A DNA stretch of 64,000 nucleotides from Plectrocnemia conspersa (GCA_009617715.1 VTFK01000010.1:620001-684000); one strand, 5' to 3'; positions 1-12,989 are shown, numbered from the stretch's first letter. The notes: generated by a model from the letters alone, not told the origin. Program-made: numbers and translations.

Positions 1-819
1 CTTCATAATGATAATATAATTGTAAATTAAAAAAATCATTCTAAAACAAAAATTTTAAAAACAGTTTTAAGCTTTCTTATAATTATTTTAAATGTGTATA
101 TATAGTAAATTGGGGACGTGCTATTTGTGTGCGTGTAGTGGGTTAAATTAGTGCGTGTAATGCTCTAATTTAAGGCATCCTTCAAAAGGCCCTAAGACTG
201 CAGCCTCTTCACTGTATTCACGAAGCGAGGCCATCGTTAGAGTGTCAGCTTGTCAGGGTCAATCTTGTTCGTACCGCCCACTAGTGGTCGATGATTCAAG
301 CGTCTATGGTGAACGATGGGTGTTTTGATCTTATGTTACAAAATTTGATTTTTTGCTTCATAAATAAAAAAACGCTATATAAAAACACAGCATGTTTCAT
401 TTTTAGTTATGTTAAATATATTTTCCTATATGGCAGAAAAATATATTTAAACATTGTTAAAAACAGCTATTGGGCTTACTATTTTTTTATCTATATTAAT
501 TTAAACATTTACATTAAGTTGTTTTACAAACTTTCATAGAGTGTAGGTCAGCCAGGCTTATGCGCCCCATCTAGATGGCGCGTCGCCGAGGGTCTGTTCT
601 CCCATATTCAGCTTTGTAAATTTCAAGATTAAAATTTAAATTGTCACACATGCAATTCGATCCATAACAATGCATAGCCCAGGTCTTTTAATGTTCGCTC
701 ATTTTTTGATCGATTTATAAAAAAATAACAAAAATATTTCAATAATCTATTAAAAATATTTTTTTTTTGATGGATGTAAATTTTACATTATTATATATTA
801 AAAGAAAACCATTAAGCCA
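1..819. other. AT-rich non-coding stretch
   Basis: No supportable gene. Two GC-richer patches (about 120-310 and 540-610) include the CTCF-like word and CCCACTAGTGG. The open frame at 291-539 is low-complexity and lacks a recognisable domain. Confidence 0.5.
573..581 (+). promoter_or_regulatory. CTCF-like motif
   Basis: AGATGGCGC within CATCTAGATGGCGCG fits the insect CTCF core. A related word, TAGATGGCAGCAC (minus strand), lies near 33893. Motif match only. Confidence 0.3.
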
Positions 820-1045
820 ATTCGTTTTCTCATATAGTGGCTTATATGGCGTTTCTGTTATTAATATTATTGTCGTTAAAGGATTATGTTGTATGTAGGT
901 AATCTCAAGCATGTAAAATAGTTATTTGTTCAAATGTATGCTTAAAAATAATTATTTTTAATGTTCAATTTAAAATATAGCTAGTATGGTAGTTTTTAAG
1001 AGATATTTTCTAATAGTTATTGTTACTTTTAAGTACCATTTTCCT
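820..1045 (+). repeat. Direct repeat unit, copy 1
   Basis: Matches 1485-1690 in the same orientation: GTTTCTGTTATTAATATTAT, then GTCGTTAAAGG.TTATGT, then ATGTTCAATTT and TTTTTAAGAGATA. A third, inverted copy lies at 4228-4460 in the right arm. Spacing of the direct copies is about 650 bp. Confidence 0.75.
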
Positions 1046-1059
1046 ATATAATATTTTTA

Positions 1060-2140
1060 TCCCTTTGATTCGATAATAAGGCATTTAACAAACACTGTAA
1101 AATGTCGTTTCAAGTATTTCAATTTTTTCTGCAACAATCCATAAGATCTTGGATCTTACACATTACTCTCTTTAAGACTAAAAGGAGTTTTATTATATAA
1201 TCGTTAAACTAATGATTAATCCCTAAGTGATTTTTTTTATTTAATGGACTCAAGAGAATCCACAGAATCTTTAAAGTCATTAAATAGCATTAGAATATTC
1301 TTGTACCCATCACAAGATACAAGAGGTCTTAGATACGTATTTTTTTATTGTAGCTTAATCGTTTTGTAAAAAAATGGTATAGTAACATTTAAAGTCAAAA
1401 CAACAATCTATAAAAAACACAAATTTGAAAAACGTCTATTTTTCATAATAAGGTAATCCACAGAACTTTTTCCAGAGATCTTATATCCAGTTTCTGTTAT
1501 TAATATTATATTATGGTCGTTAAAGGGTTATGTAGCATATAAAATGTTCAAATGTAGGCTTAGAAATATAATAACTATCTTTGATGTTCAATTTGAAGGA
1601 ATATAATAATTCAGCGGCTCAGTACTTTTTAAGAGATAAATTTTATTAGTTCTTGCTACTTTTCAGTCTGAATTTGTTATAAAATATTTATTTTAAATCT
1701 TCGTATATTTTATAAAATATTACTTCAATGGGATAAAATCCGTAAAGAGAGAGCGTCAATTTATATTTTGCTTTAGGCGCCGAAGCACATTGGACCAGCT
1801 ATGTCTAAGATCAAAGGGTTAATATTATTCACTATGAAAAATGGATTACCAGGCAATAATAACTCGGAATCGCTATCTTAAGATAATAAGTACTGTCTGA
1901 AAATATATGAAATATTTCGCTACACAGCTTAATATATCATAATGTACCAAAGAAAAATTATCAAAGTACTTTATTTTACGATTGAAACCCTTTTATGTTT
2001 TTATCGATTCGCTACGTCGTATTATAAGCATGAAAAATAGTTTATTGATTATTACGTCATATACGTATAATAAATGCTCTTTTATTTGACACCTTACGGG
2101 CGTAAGAATTATATATATACCAATAACCGTTTCATAGAGA
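1060..2140. repeat. Left arm of large diverged inverted repeat
   Basis: The reverse complement of 3465-4885 aligns along its length with this segment. Examples: TTACCAGGCAATAATA at about 1848 against TATTATTGCCTGGTAA at about 4143; AATTATCAAAGTACTTTA at about 1957 against its inverse at about 3620; TTACACATTACT at about 1156 against its inverse at about 4762. Arms are diverged, with small gaps. This arm lacks the 0.4 kb insertion of the other arm. The central 1.3 kb is not repeated. Confidence 0.85.
1485..1690 (+). repeat. Direct repeat unit, copy 2 (inside left arm)
   Basis: Second copy of the unit at 820-1045. It corresponds to 4228-4460 of the opposite arm, so this is the copy that belongs to the inverted repeat, and 820-1045 is an extra copy outside it. 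Confidence 0.72.
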
Positions 2141-2309
2141 ATAATTATAAGCACTTTTAAGTTTTTCATGATTGGTTTCATGTAATAATTTTATAGCCTT
2201 GTATTTTTACGTTGTAGTTCTTTAAATATGCATAAGAATTGAGCTTTCGAGTATATACAATTTATAAAAAAAATAATTATAATTTTGTTAAATTAAATAG
2301 CGAACATTC

Positions 2310-2770
2310 ACGGCGCTATCTTCATTACTACATTTTCCCATTCGCAAACGATTTAACCGAATCGTTGGTTGAGCATTTCTGAAAGCAGCATAGCTCGTTG
2401 TGGTGCGAGATTATGTCACTTTAACCATTTCGGTGCATTCGGTCAGTGGGTGAATAATACCGAATAAAGCGAAGCGGGGTGAGTATAATACGTATGTGCA
2501 CTGGTATAAGTATCTCGGTCCTTATTAGCAAACCGGCGGCGCTTCCCCTGCTGTCTCTATTTGGCCAAATTAGTTCCCCATTTAGGACGGTGAGGCTCCT
2601 TTTAAGGGGTTCCTCCCCGGCCTTTGCGGAAGACCGAGCCTCAATGAACGGATTTAGCGCTCCTGACCGACATCGAATCGATTGCCAGGGTCATTAATAT
2701 ACCATTATCTGCGGCGCGGATCTCGAAATACGCGCGAAATGAGATCGTAATCTCTCGTGACGTCTTGCTT
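2310..2770. other. GC-richer island in the centre of the inverted repeat; possible untranslated exon
   Basis: About 460 bp of mixed composition inside very AT-rich DNA. It contains a TCAGTGGG initiator-like word (about 2443) and a consensus splice donor GTGAGT at 2479 preceded by GCGGG. An open frame at 2479-2697 has no recognisable domain and starts at the donor itself. It could be a 5' UTR exon of a plus-strand transcript or a conserved non-coding element. Confidence 0.35.
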
Positions 2771-3464
2771 TATAAATAATTAATTTTAGACTTATATAGT
2801 ATGGTTAATGTAAGTGCATTACACTGTACGTCAAGATTATAGTCAATACGACGATTTTAACGGTATCATTAGGTTTATTTATTAACGTCTCGATTTTTTA
2901 GATATTATCTTGATTTTATTTTTCCAATACTTTTAGATTGCCAAGATACTCTAAAAACCGTTTAAATTGCATTTTAAGATTGAATATTACATACTCGATG
3001 GTTGTAAATGATTTCTCATTTTTTGTCTCTAATGTTTTTCACTCTTTTAATATAGGATAATAAACCATAAAATATTTTAATTATTCTTGCTGTTAGAATA
3101 CCATTTCAGATGTTGTTAATGTCGGATTTATTTTTATAAATGTCTTGTATTATTATTCAAGACATTTATTTCAATGTTTCAAAGATCACCGATTGTTATT
3201 TTTTGGTAAAATTAAACAAGCCGGTAAAGTAACTGGCATTGTAAGACATAAAAGCGAATTTTTACTCAGTTGTCAACATGGCCTTAGTAGCAGTAAGGTT
3301 GTACCTGTGTATTTTTAAAATGGCCGTGTCAATTCTTAATCACTAAAAACAGATTGTAATATTCATCGCCAACTTAATTTGTTACTTAAAGGAGCACCCT
3401 TTTAGTAACAAATCGTTTTAATGGGCGGTAAGCAATCGATTATTATTATGATAAACTTAAAGTA

Positions 3465-4885
3465 CATATGTAATGGTTATTAAAATTCTTGCGCTCGCCA
3501 GGTGCCGAAAAAGAAAGCTTTTATTATACTTATATGACGCAATAATCAATAAACTATTTTCAATGCTTATAATACAACGTGGCTGATCGATAAAAACGTA
3601 AAAAGGTATCAATCGTGAATTAAAGTACTTTGATAATTTTTCTCTGGTACTTTATACAGTGTAATCTCAGTATAGCGAAGCTTGCGTGATAAAAGAAAAT
3701 CGTTATATTGAATGTAAAGAATATGATATATTTTAATTTTATTTTTAATTGCTATATTACTTCACCATCAAAATAACCTCTCTCAAGATTGACAGATCGT
3801 TTTTTGACCATGTTTAAGGATACTGTAATGATATATGTTTTATAAAAAAGTTTGAGGATCGACCTTGAATGTCGCTTGTGAACATACCCGGCACAAGCCA
3901 AGGACGAACTGAATTCAGAGAAATGTTGTGTTAAGTTGTAACGTCATATTTCGTTTTACTGAGATTAGTCCCTCGTTACAATAAAAACATTTTGTATTAA
4001 AGTTTTTTGGAGACAAATTGAAGATTCGTTATACTGAGAATTTTCGTTATTTACTACTGTGTATTGAGCTATGTAGCGAAATATATCAAATTTTTTCACA
4101 CAGTACTTTATTTTTTTTTTTTTTAAATGGCGATTCAGAGCTATTATTGCCTGGTAATTTATTGTTTTCAAGGAGTTATAATAGCCCCTAGATCTTAAAA
4201 GGTGCTTCAAGGCAAAATCGGAATTCACGCTTTCTTTTAATGTATTTTATAAAAAGTAACAAGAATTTTCAGAATTTATCTCTTAAAAACTACTGAGTCG
4301 ATAAATTATTGCATTCCTTTAAATTTAACATTAATGATAGTTATTTTTAACATACATTTACACAAATAACTATTTTATATGCTTGAGATTAAGTACATAC
4401 TACAAAACTCTTTAGCGGCCATAATATTAAAACAGAAACGACATATAAGATCTCTGGATAAATAGGTTTAGTAGATTTCCTTTTTTATATAATAATGAAA
4501 AATAGACATCCGTTAATCAAAATCGTATTTTTTATAAATTGTTGTTATGACTTGAAATGTTACTTTGGCAATTTTTTAGAAATCGATTTAGCTACAAAAA
4601 TATAATACCTCTTGTATCTTGTGATGGGTATAAAAATATTCTATTTAATGACTCTATAGATTCTATGGACCCTCTTAGGTCTAAATGGACCCTAAAATCC
4701 AAAGGGATTTACCATTTTTTTACCGATTATATAAAGAAACTTCTTTCAGTCTTAAAAACAGTAATGTGTAAGAACCATGATCATAGGGATTGATGCAGAA
4801 AAAAATAAAATACTTGAATTGAATACGTTTAATGCCATGTTGTCGATTAAACTATCATCGACACAAAAGGATAGAAACTTTTCTA
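3465..4885. repeat. Right arm of large diverged inverted repeat
   Basis: Inverse counterpart of 1060-2140. It is longer mainly because of the MITE-like insertion at 3657-4059. It carries open frames on both strands (3965-4228 minus, 4557-4793 plus), but the matching left-arm sequence does not keep them open, so I treat them as chance. Confidence 0.82.
3657..4059. mobile_element. pogo/Tigger-like MITE nested in right arm
   Basis: It begins CAGTGTAATCTCAGTATAGC with CGTTATATTGAA nearby and ends with TTCGTTATACTGAG...CTACTG, an approximate inverse. TA precedes the left end. The CGTTATA/AGTATA motifs resemble pogo/Tigger ends. The matching place in the left arm (about 1928-1940) has no insert, which fixes the limits independently of the termini. 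Confidence 0.65.
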
Positions 4886-5773
4886 CGGTCATAAATTTCT
4901 AAACAAAAACTGGACAAGAATGGTCGATTCCACTTTGGATGGTATGTGCTTTTTTAAAAGTCATTTTAAGAATAATGTACATATTAATGTTTTTTATAAA
5001 TGATATGTATTTTACCATTCTTGAAGTTTTCTTATGTTTTAATTATTATAAATAATATAATTTAAATGCTCAAATATTAGCAAAATAATATTGTTAAAAT
5101 AAAAACCGTAAAGATATTTCACATATATAAATATATCCACAGTAATAGTATAACCACATACAATGTATTTTTATATATTTTTTTGATAATTATCGAGAAA
5201 ATCGAATAGTTAAAATGAGAATTTTTATTTCTCGAGAAATAAAAAACATTGTTTACTTAAGTTTTTGGGTCATATCTGTAAATTTATAATTAATGCTGTG
5301 ATAAAATTATGATTAAGTACTTTTCTCGTGAAATACGATTCACCATAATTTCTCAAAGTCAATAAAACTTTATTTACACATTAAAATTAAAATTGTGTTT
5401 TTCAAATCACACTGTCCATATAAATAAAATGTAATCTAAACCTAATATTTTACTGTAAAAGTGATATTTAGTGAGTTAAGACTATTTTAGTTTGTTGTTA
5501 AGTAAAATAATTTTATTTTTCTTTCTAAAAGACTTACATATTTTCGGAATAAAAAAATATATCAATAGCTTCTTTGGCATCTTTATCTTCGTCATTCGTG
5601 TTGTTAAGATTTACAGGTGAGTTTGATTGTGCAATATTGAGATGCTTTTAAATGATTTATAATAAATAAGAACAAATATTTTACGTATAGCTTAAATTAA
5701 ATATTTGAGTAACAATTCGTATGTATATATTCAATATTCGAATAATTGGATTGAAGTAGCTAGTGATTTATAG
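4886..5773. other. AT-rich DNA, nothing recognised
   Basis: No coding frame, RNA gene or repeat that I could support. Confidence 0.5.
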
Positions 5774-6078
5774 CAGTGTCATCCAACTTTTCTATGCCAA
5801 GGGACATTTCTTATTTTGAAAGTAAAAGGATAGGCAATTTAAAAGTAGGTTAATTTCAAACGAATAAAATAATCAAAATCATAGAACATAACAACTGATA
5901 ACAAAACATATTTAAAACCTTATCAAATATTTAGAATATTATATATTAAAAATCTGTTGACAGCTCTGGTTCGACTGGGCTAGTTTGCTTGTTTGCATTT
6001 ATTTATATAGTCGTTTTAATTACTGTTAAACTGCCATAAATGTTCAATAATTTTTTTATTTTGTGAAACGCTGCGCTG
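5774..6078. mobile_element. hAT-like MITE (305 bp), diverged
   Basis: The left end CAGTGTCATCCAACTTTTC continues with TATGCCAAGGGAC, typical of hAT ends. The right end GTGAAACGCTGCGCTG is its rough inverse. The flanks ATTTATAG (5766-5773) and ATTTATAA (6079-6086) match at 7 of 8 positions, as an aged 8-bp duplication would. No transposase. Confidence 0.72.
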
Positions 6079-6412
6079 ATTTATAAATCTATGGTGCTTT
6101 AGTATACATTTTTCATATATAAAATCTTTCATTGAAAAAATAAAAACTTATTTAAAATAATCCCATAAAGTAATACAAATCCAATTAAATATTTTTTTAT
6201 ATAATTTCACTAAATTATGCATTTTTAAAATACAATTAGTCATAAAATAGCAAAATTGACAGTTCAAAATACTATAAATGAGAGCAAAAAATTAATTTAA
6301 AAAATATATTATACATGTTATAGTGAAGGTGTATTACCAAAGAAGTTAATTTATAGGCACTAGTGAAATTGAATGATTCAAACCTAATACCCTAAAAGAA
6401 TTAATCAAACAT

Positions 6413-6486
6413 AACTTGACCTAATAAAACTTTTAAGACTAATTAACTAGTCTTAAAACTTTCGTTAGAACAAGTTGGGTTAAGTT
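6413..6486. repeat. Short palindromic element
   Basis: The inner inverted repeat TTTTAAGACTA (6431-6441) / TAGTCTTAAAA (6448-6458) is perfect with a 6-nt spacer. Outer words AACTTGACC and GGGTTAAGTT extend the symmetry. Confidence 0.6.
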
Positions 6487-7839
6487 CATTTGCTTAGAAT
6501 ATTTTAAGGTTTCAATAGTAAAAGGACATTTTAAAAGTTTTAACGGCAGTTTTGAAGTTTTAACGACAGCTTTTGAAAATATCATTTGGTAAGGTCAAAA
6601 TATTCTGAACGTACGTATACCAGATCATTCGCGCAGTGAATTAATACAGTTTCACTGATATTGAACAGTGAAATTATGAATCAATTATTTGATACATTTC
6701 AACTGACCTAATTGAAATTATATGTAAACTAGTTAAAATATAATTTCATTGAAAAAATACACAACAAAAGAAGAACAGTATTTTTATTTCTAATTATTCA
6801 TGAAATTGACCTTTAAATAAAATAAATATGTGCTATGGATCAGAGTACATATTTAAATAAACCCACGTATAACAAATATATTATAAACATATATGTTCTG
6901 AAATTTTGTAAATACAAAAGTAGTGAAGATAAAATTAGCATATATTTAAAAAATAATAATATTTGTCATAAAAAGGGCATAAAACTTTCTTTTAATATAC
7001 AGTCGTTATTTTTTTGAATGCTGAGTCATTAAAAATGTTTAAAATTGTAGTTACTTTATATGGGTCCATATGGCAAGAATGTTCTAAAAAATACTGTATT
7101 AAACAAAAAATGTTTTTTAAAATCAGGCAGATTATTTTTCATTATTACTTAGTTTTTTGTGTAGTCGCCACTGATTATTAAATTGATTTTTTTTATTATT
7201 TTAGTTTTGGTAAAATAAGGAAAATCTGGAAAGCTATCATCAAACAAAGACAAACCATTCAAAAACTAAAATAAAAAAAAAATACTTGCAAATATTATTT
7301 CAATAATTACATATGTATGTTAATTAGGTTATTCCACTTATATTGTAAATCTACTTTGCACCAATATTATGATACATAAACTATGTAAATCTTACCAATC
7401 GGAAAAAATGTACTTTGATTAACTAATGACAATTTAGCTTGTGAAAAGAATAAAAGATAACCAGATGAATTTAGAAGATCTCACTAATATATTATTTTAA
7501 TGATTTAAAGTACATAAGTAATTTTTTCATGATATAAAATCGATTTAAAAAATATAAAAATGATTTTACGTCATTTTACAAATGCAAAAAATAGTACCCA
7601 GTACGAAATGTGCTTAACTATTATTATATATTAAATGTGTTTTTTGCATTTTACTTAAATGTAAGTAAATGAGACGTGTCTGATATTGCTTCCAGACGTC
7701 ACATATGTATGACCGATTTTTTATTAGTCACTTGATTAATGAATCTTTTACCACGTCCCATGTTTATACAACACACTTATTTCGCACATTATGTAACGAC
7801 CTGGCAACAGTGATTAAAAAAATCATGAAAATCAAGTTT

Positions 7840-8160
7840 TGCGGGTCGTACACCCTCCGTCGGCGACCGACCTTCACCCACAGCTTTTCCTAGACTAGGA
7901 ACCGATTATGGGAACCTTTTCGTTTGGCGTCGAAAGCGCTGGGGGCGTCGTTCAAAGGGCACCGTCCCAAGTTGAGGTGATTGATGAACAAACTGTTAGT
8001 AGGAACAGTCGTGTTTGCCATGATGACACAAGCGAAAACATCATCGCGCCGAGCAGGCAAAAAAAATCGATTATTCGACATTGTGCCATTACAGGCAGAC
8101 GTTAATAAATGCCCTTCCCATTGGGACACTTAGTGTAAATCGTACGTTAGGATATTCTTG
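7840..8160. other. GC-richer island, possible conserved non-coding element
   Basis: Distinctly higher GC than either flank over 300 bp. Open frames exist on both strands (7908-8105 plus, 7890-8129 minus) but overlap each other and show no domain, so composition explains them better than coding. Confidence 0.35.
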
Positions 8161-8614
8161 GATGTGGGTGGGTAATAAGACGATAAAAAAAAACTTAAGC
8201 AATATAAGTCGATTGACCTTTTTCACTCGCGTTCCAATTGTTTGTTATTTTTAAAAGCTCGTTATAAGACATTGTTACGAATACTTTTAGGTCGAGTGAT
8301 AAATAACATGGTATATAACATTTTTGGCCAAATATATATAAAATTATCAACAAAATTATATTTTTCATTACATTTTTAATATTTTACTTTGAAGTATCAT
8401 CGATTTTTGTTTAAGTAAAACTCATTCTTTCACAGAATTATTGCATTGATTTTTGTATTCACATTGTTTAATACGATAGACTATCGTACACAATTGACAT
8501 AGAATTTATTTTTGGGTTTTAGAGTGCACTGTACATCAAAACTTGTGAAGCGAGGATCATATAATGCTTAAAAATGCTCGGTTTTGTTATGCGGAGCGCG
8601 TGTTATTTTTGCCA

Positions 8615-8730
8615 AAATTTCATATTTCGTTCAATCGAAATAAAATGCTCAACGAACGAATTCTGAGAATTTCGGTCATATTAGGTACACATATAAACAT
8701 TATATTCACAAATTTTTGTTGAGTGTTTAG
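8615..8730 (-). repeat. Interspersed repeat family R1, partial copy C
   Basis: A short match to the end of copy B: TTCGTTCAA...GAATTCTGAGAATTTCGGTCATA...TTATATTCACAAAT.TTTG in the same orientation as B on the plus strand. Only about 115 bp is recognisable. Confidence 0.55.
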
Positions 8731-8750
8731 AATTTCAAAACAAAATTACA

Positions 8751-11369
8751 TGATCATGTATTAAATAAAGTATTCTTTAATGCTTATGATAAAATGAACA
8801 GGCAAAATCAAATAATACTTGATTTTTACCTGCATGCTGTAGAGTGCCCCAGTGAGTCATGATTGCGTCCCATATTATTGACCTAGAAAACTCGCCTTAC
8901 TCGAGCCATGCTTAACCAGATTTTCAGACACAATCATATTTTCTGCGATAGCTGCAACAATTTATGTGGGTGTGTGCCATTTTAATTGCTTAAATAATAT
9001 ATTTATATTTTTATAAATATTTTCTGTGTATGTATTTCAATTTATATAAGTTAGCATATGGTAGTATATGTATGTGTATGAAATATTAAAACTATTTTGT
9101 ATAAAGATGAGGCATATAATGTGTCAAGTTATTAAGAAATCAAAAAAAAAATAGTACAACTGAAAGTAGTCACATGTTTTTTTTGCGGAATCATTAGTTT
9201 TACTTTATAAGTTGTTTTTTAAACCTAGTCAATTTAATTTTTTGCATTTTTTAGGGTTTAGTGTTTAATATATATTTTGTAAATTTGTGAAAATATTTTG
9301 ATTAAAAAATAATTATATGAGAATATTTATTAATAACAAAATTATTATTAGTTTCTTATTATTTTGATAGATATTTTATTGTGTTAATTGATGTGAAAAG
9401 CTCATTTTTATTGTAACAGACATTTTCCAGAAATAAATACATTGTCAAACGATTGACCGATCAAAGCGTCTCGTTCTGTTAATAGACGATTCGACTTTTC
9501 ATTTATTATATTCTTACTATTTAACGAAGCAATAGCTAATTTATAAATAATCATATATATATTATGTACATATATAGAATTGATTGCTACTTTTAGTATT
9601 ATGTATTTATGATTAGGTGAGTTTTAAATCACTATATCTATTCTAAACGAAAGTACATAAACAAACTCGATATTCTTATATTCAGATTCTATATCAAAAA
9701 TAGGACTGCGACCCCATTTCCTCAACGCTCTGGAATTGAATGCAATTATGCACATTTTAATATTTTTAATAAATGTTTGTACGTACTATATTGGAGTATT
9801 ATAAAATACTTATGTATATGTACGTGAAGGTAATTCGGCTGCAAGTTGATCTACTAATTATAACGTACCGTGGTAATCACACCTTCAACGCTTGCCCTAA
9901 CTAATTAGTCAGAAGGTTAATTGGTGAATTTTTAAGTATGTTTAATTAAAACCGCACATACGCCATTCTAATTTACTTACGGTCGTGTAACATATTTTAT
10001 GTTAATAAATATATTTTTTTTATTTTTAATAAATTTTATTCATGTTATTGTACTTACCTTAGCTTAAGTTGGTTTTAAAAGTTTTCGTGAAAGTAAAAAA
10101 TTTAATAAAAACTTTAATAAAACTTATTTTTGATGTAATTTTGTTAGTTTTAAAGAATATGTGTCCTATACTAAAGAAACAAAACGTAAGGAAATATTAT
10201 TACATAAAATACCTACATATTATAAAAAAACGTTTAAACATATGCATATATCTAAGTAGAAACCATTGTCCTTATTAACATAATATGTAGTGTTTGCTTC
10301 GTAGTCCTTTTCTATTCTTCAAAAATAAGTATCATATATTATAAACCATGTAAAAGAATAATTTACTGCTTTTAACATTTGCAAGTCGTTCTTAATAATA
10401 TTTTAATATTAAGTGTACTTCTTGTTGGAAAATCGCTTTTGTTGCCTATTTTCTTGCTATTCTTCTTTTTCTTGGTCCTCAAATTCCATCAGAACTTAGT
10501 TGCTAATTCATATTTTTCAGATTTAAATCCAGTTCTTACCCTGTCATCTACATTGCATTTTTCACTCCTTCAGTTTGTTTGCATATTCTAGAGTAGTTTA
10601 GTTTATAAAAATACGTCAATTATCGCATATATGTATTTTATTACAGACTTTACTAATATTTTGTACACCTTTATAAATGGCATACTTTTTCCAGAATTAC
10701 GTTAAAAATTTGATATTTTGTCTATTAACAACTTTCTAAATATGGTGTGGGTGTTTGAACCACCTTTATAATTAATTTAGAGATTATTGTAACGATATTG
10801 TAAGACCTAACAGTAGAAGATTATTCTGAGCTAAACCTGTACCACCCAATAGCACATCCATTCTTCACCTTTTACAAACTTCAGCAGCATTTTCACTAAG
10901 AATAAGTGTGAGCCTATCTTTAGATCCTCTAAAACCTGGCAAAGAATTTTCTATTTAGGATTTTTTTCTATAAACAATCAAACTTGTATTTAAAGTTGTT
11001 GAAACATTATTAATTACATTTGATCTTAATCTTAAGTAATATATTTTAATGGAGGGATTATTTTTACGTTCAACCTTCAACCAAATTAAACGTATTAATA
11101 TTATCAATTATTGTTTATTATTTTCTTATATACGTATTCATTTTATGGCGTGTAATAAATTGCTATAATTAAGATATGATAATAAAATAGCACATTGCTG
11201 AAGCTATCATACATATCCCTAAATTAATGTCTAATAAAATATATCCAATTTTCTTTTAATTACACTCGCAATCTTCAATTAATACACTATAATAAAATAT
11301 CATTCAAAGCACGTAGAATATTTAGTGGTCGTCTATTATTAGAAATCTTACACGCTAAAAATATTTAGT
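8751..11369. other. AT-rich DNA, nothing recognised
   Basis: Long A/T tracts and short low-complexity open frames (10069-10278, 10379-10591) that read as lysine, isoleucine and leucine runs. No gene supported. Confidence 0.5.
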
Positions 11370-11660
11370 CTCAAATTATTCGCTAGGCTTTTGATGACCA
11401 AAGTGTGGGCGAAAATTCCTTAGAGGAGTAATGTGAAAATTTCACGTGAATAATCTGACCCTAGTTTTCGTACTCTCTCGACAAAATCCACAAGTAAATA
11501 TGAAGGAAGTACTACGTCCACCCTTTGTCGTGATCAATTAAGGGCTTCTTATCCAAAGTTTTGGAGAGGTGAAGTGTCGTAAGCGACGATTCGTGACGTT
11601 GCATGCGATGCGTGCTTTAAAACGGGCTTTTGCGGTAAAATACCTCAGTGTTTCCTGAAA
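11370..11660. other. GC-richer island
   Basis: Mixed-composition patch including a stretch with GTGTCGTAAGCGACGATTCG. No frame or motif decides its role. Confidence 0.3.
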
Positions 11661-12279
11661 ATTGTCTGTTAACGACTATTACTAACGTTATATATATATC
11701 CCTGTTTCGTGACAGTATATATTGATATATAAAAAAATAAAAAGGGTTCAACGCTCAACGTTGTAATTTTTGAACGCAATAAAAAAATCCATAGTATTTT
11801 TTTTCTTCAAATAATTAATTGATAGTAATACTAAATTTAATATAAATATCGAAAAAATAACATTTTAATAATAATTGTTTTAGACTAATGTTTATGATTT
11901 ATATATTCTAAATAATTAAGCACCATGTATTTATTATGCTGCTATACATAATATTTCAGAATATGTAAATAAAATGTTTTTTTAAGGTAATGCAAATTAT
12001 TTAATATTTATTATTAATAGTGTAATTACATAATAAAATTTAATTTCGGATAAATTGGATACACAATATAATATTTATTTTATAGAAAAAATACTTAACT
12101 GCTTCGATCGTCTAGTAAATTGAAAGCTTAATCGAGACTCTCAAAGTCTACGGATAGGAAGTATCGCTTTCTAAAGCTCCCTTATGTGAAACTTAATTGA
12201 ACGAATATATTACAAAGATAACGCATTTAACAAAAGATCTGTTTAGCAATATATTTTCAAATTTTATTGAACCATAAAA

Positions 12280-12740
12280 GCAAATAACCCATTCAAGAGA
12301 ACGCGGACGTTAACTGTCCCATTTCCGCTTTTGATTTGCGCGATGTCGCACTTAGATATAAAACATATACACATTTAAACCGGAAGTACGTGACATCACG
12401 CTTCTATTTTAACAGCACGTCATACTACACAATATTAAAGTTGCCAATTAAAAGATATATTGTTCAATATAGTATATGACTAAAATTCATATATTATATA
12501 TTAGGGCATTAAGGGGTTTAATTTTGAAATTTAAATAATTTGAGATTTATGCGCGTCCTAATCCGTCATAATTGACAGGTCGCTCTAAATATTTTCGCCC
12601 TTGATAAAAAATAGGAGGAGTAAAGTAAACTTCCACGATAATGCAAACCGGAAGGAACTCATGTCGGTCGGATACGATCGTCGATTAAAAAAACAGTGGG
12701 GTGAGTATAGTAAATGTCGTAAAAAAGCGATTTTGCCCTC
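12280..12740. other. GC-richer island ending in donor-like sequence; possible untranslated exon
   Basis: Contains GGAAGTACGTGACATCACG and, at 12701, a consensus donor GTGAGT in the context GTGGGGTGAGTATAGTA. It shares GGGGTGAGTATA with the island at 2.48 kb. No coding frame. A candidate 5' UTR exon upstream of the STMND1-like gene, on motif evidence only. Confidence 0.3.
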
Positions 12741-12989
12741 CGTATAATTTTATTTTTATTAAATTTATTCGCACACGTTCCGTGGCGTTGGTCATAAATA
12801 AAGTTTTATTATTTTATTTTTTTATGAAGAAAAGTATATTTTTATAATATTACGTTGCATATGATTTAACATTAATCATATTAAATAAAAACTCGCGAAA
12901 ATATAAATTACGTATCTTTTTTAAAATAATCCATTTTATTAAGGACAATTATTTTTCATGCAGCTGAACAAATTTGTGCAATAGATTTA

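Noticed and set aside
3965..4228. 87-codon minus frame as a gene
   Set aside because: Lies across the MITE border and right arm; the homologous left arm does not keep the frame.
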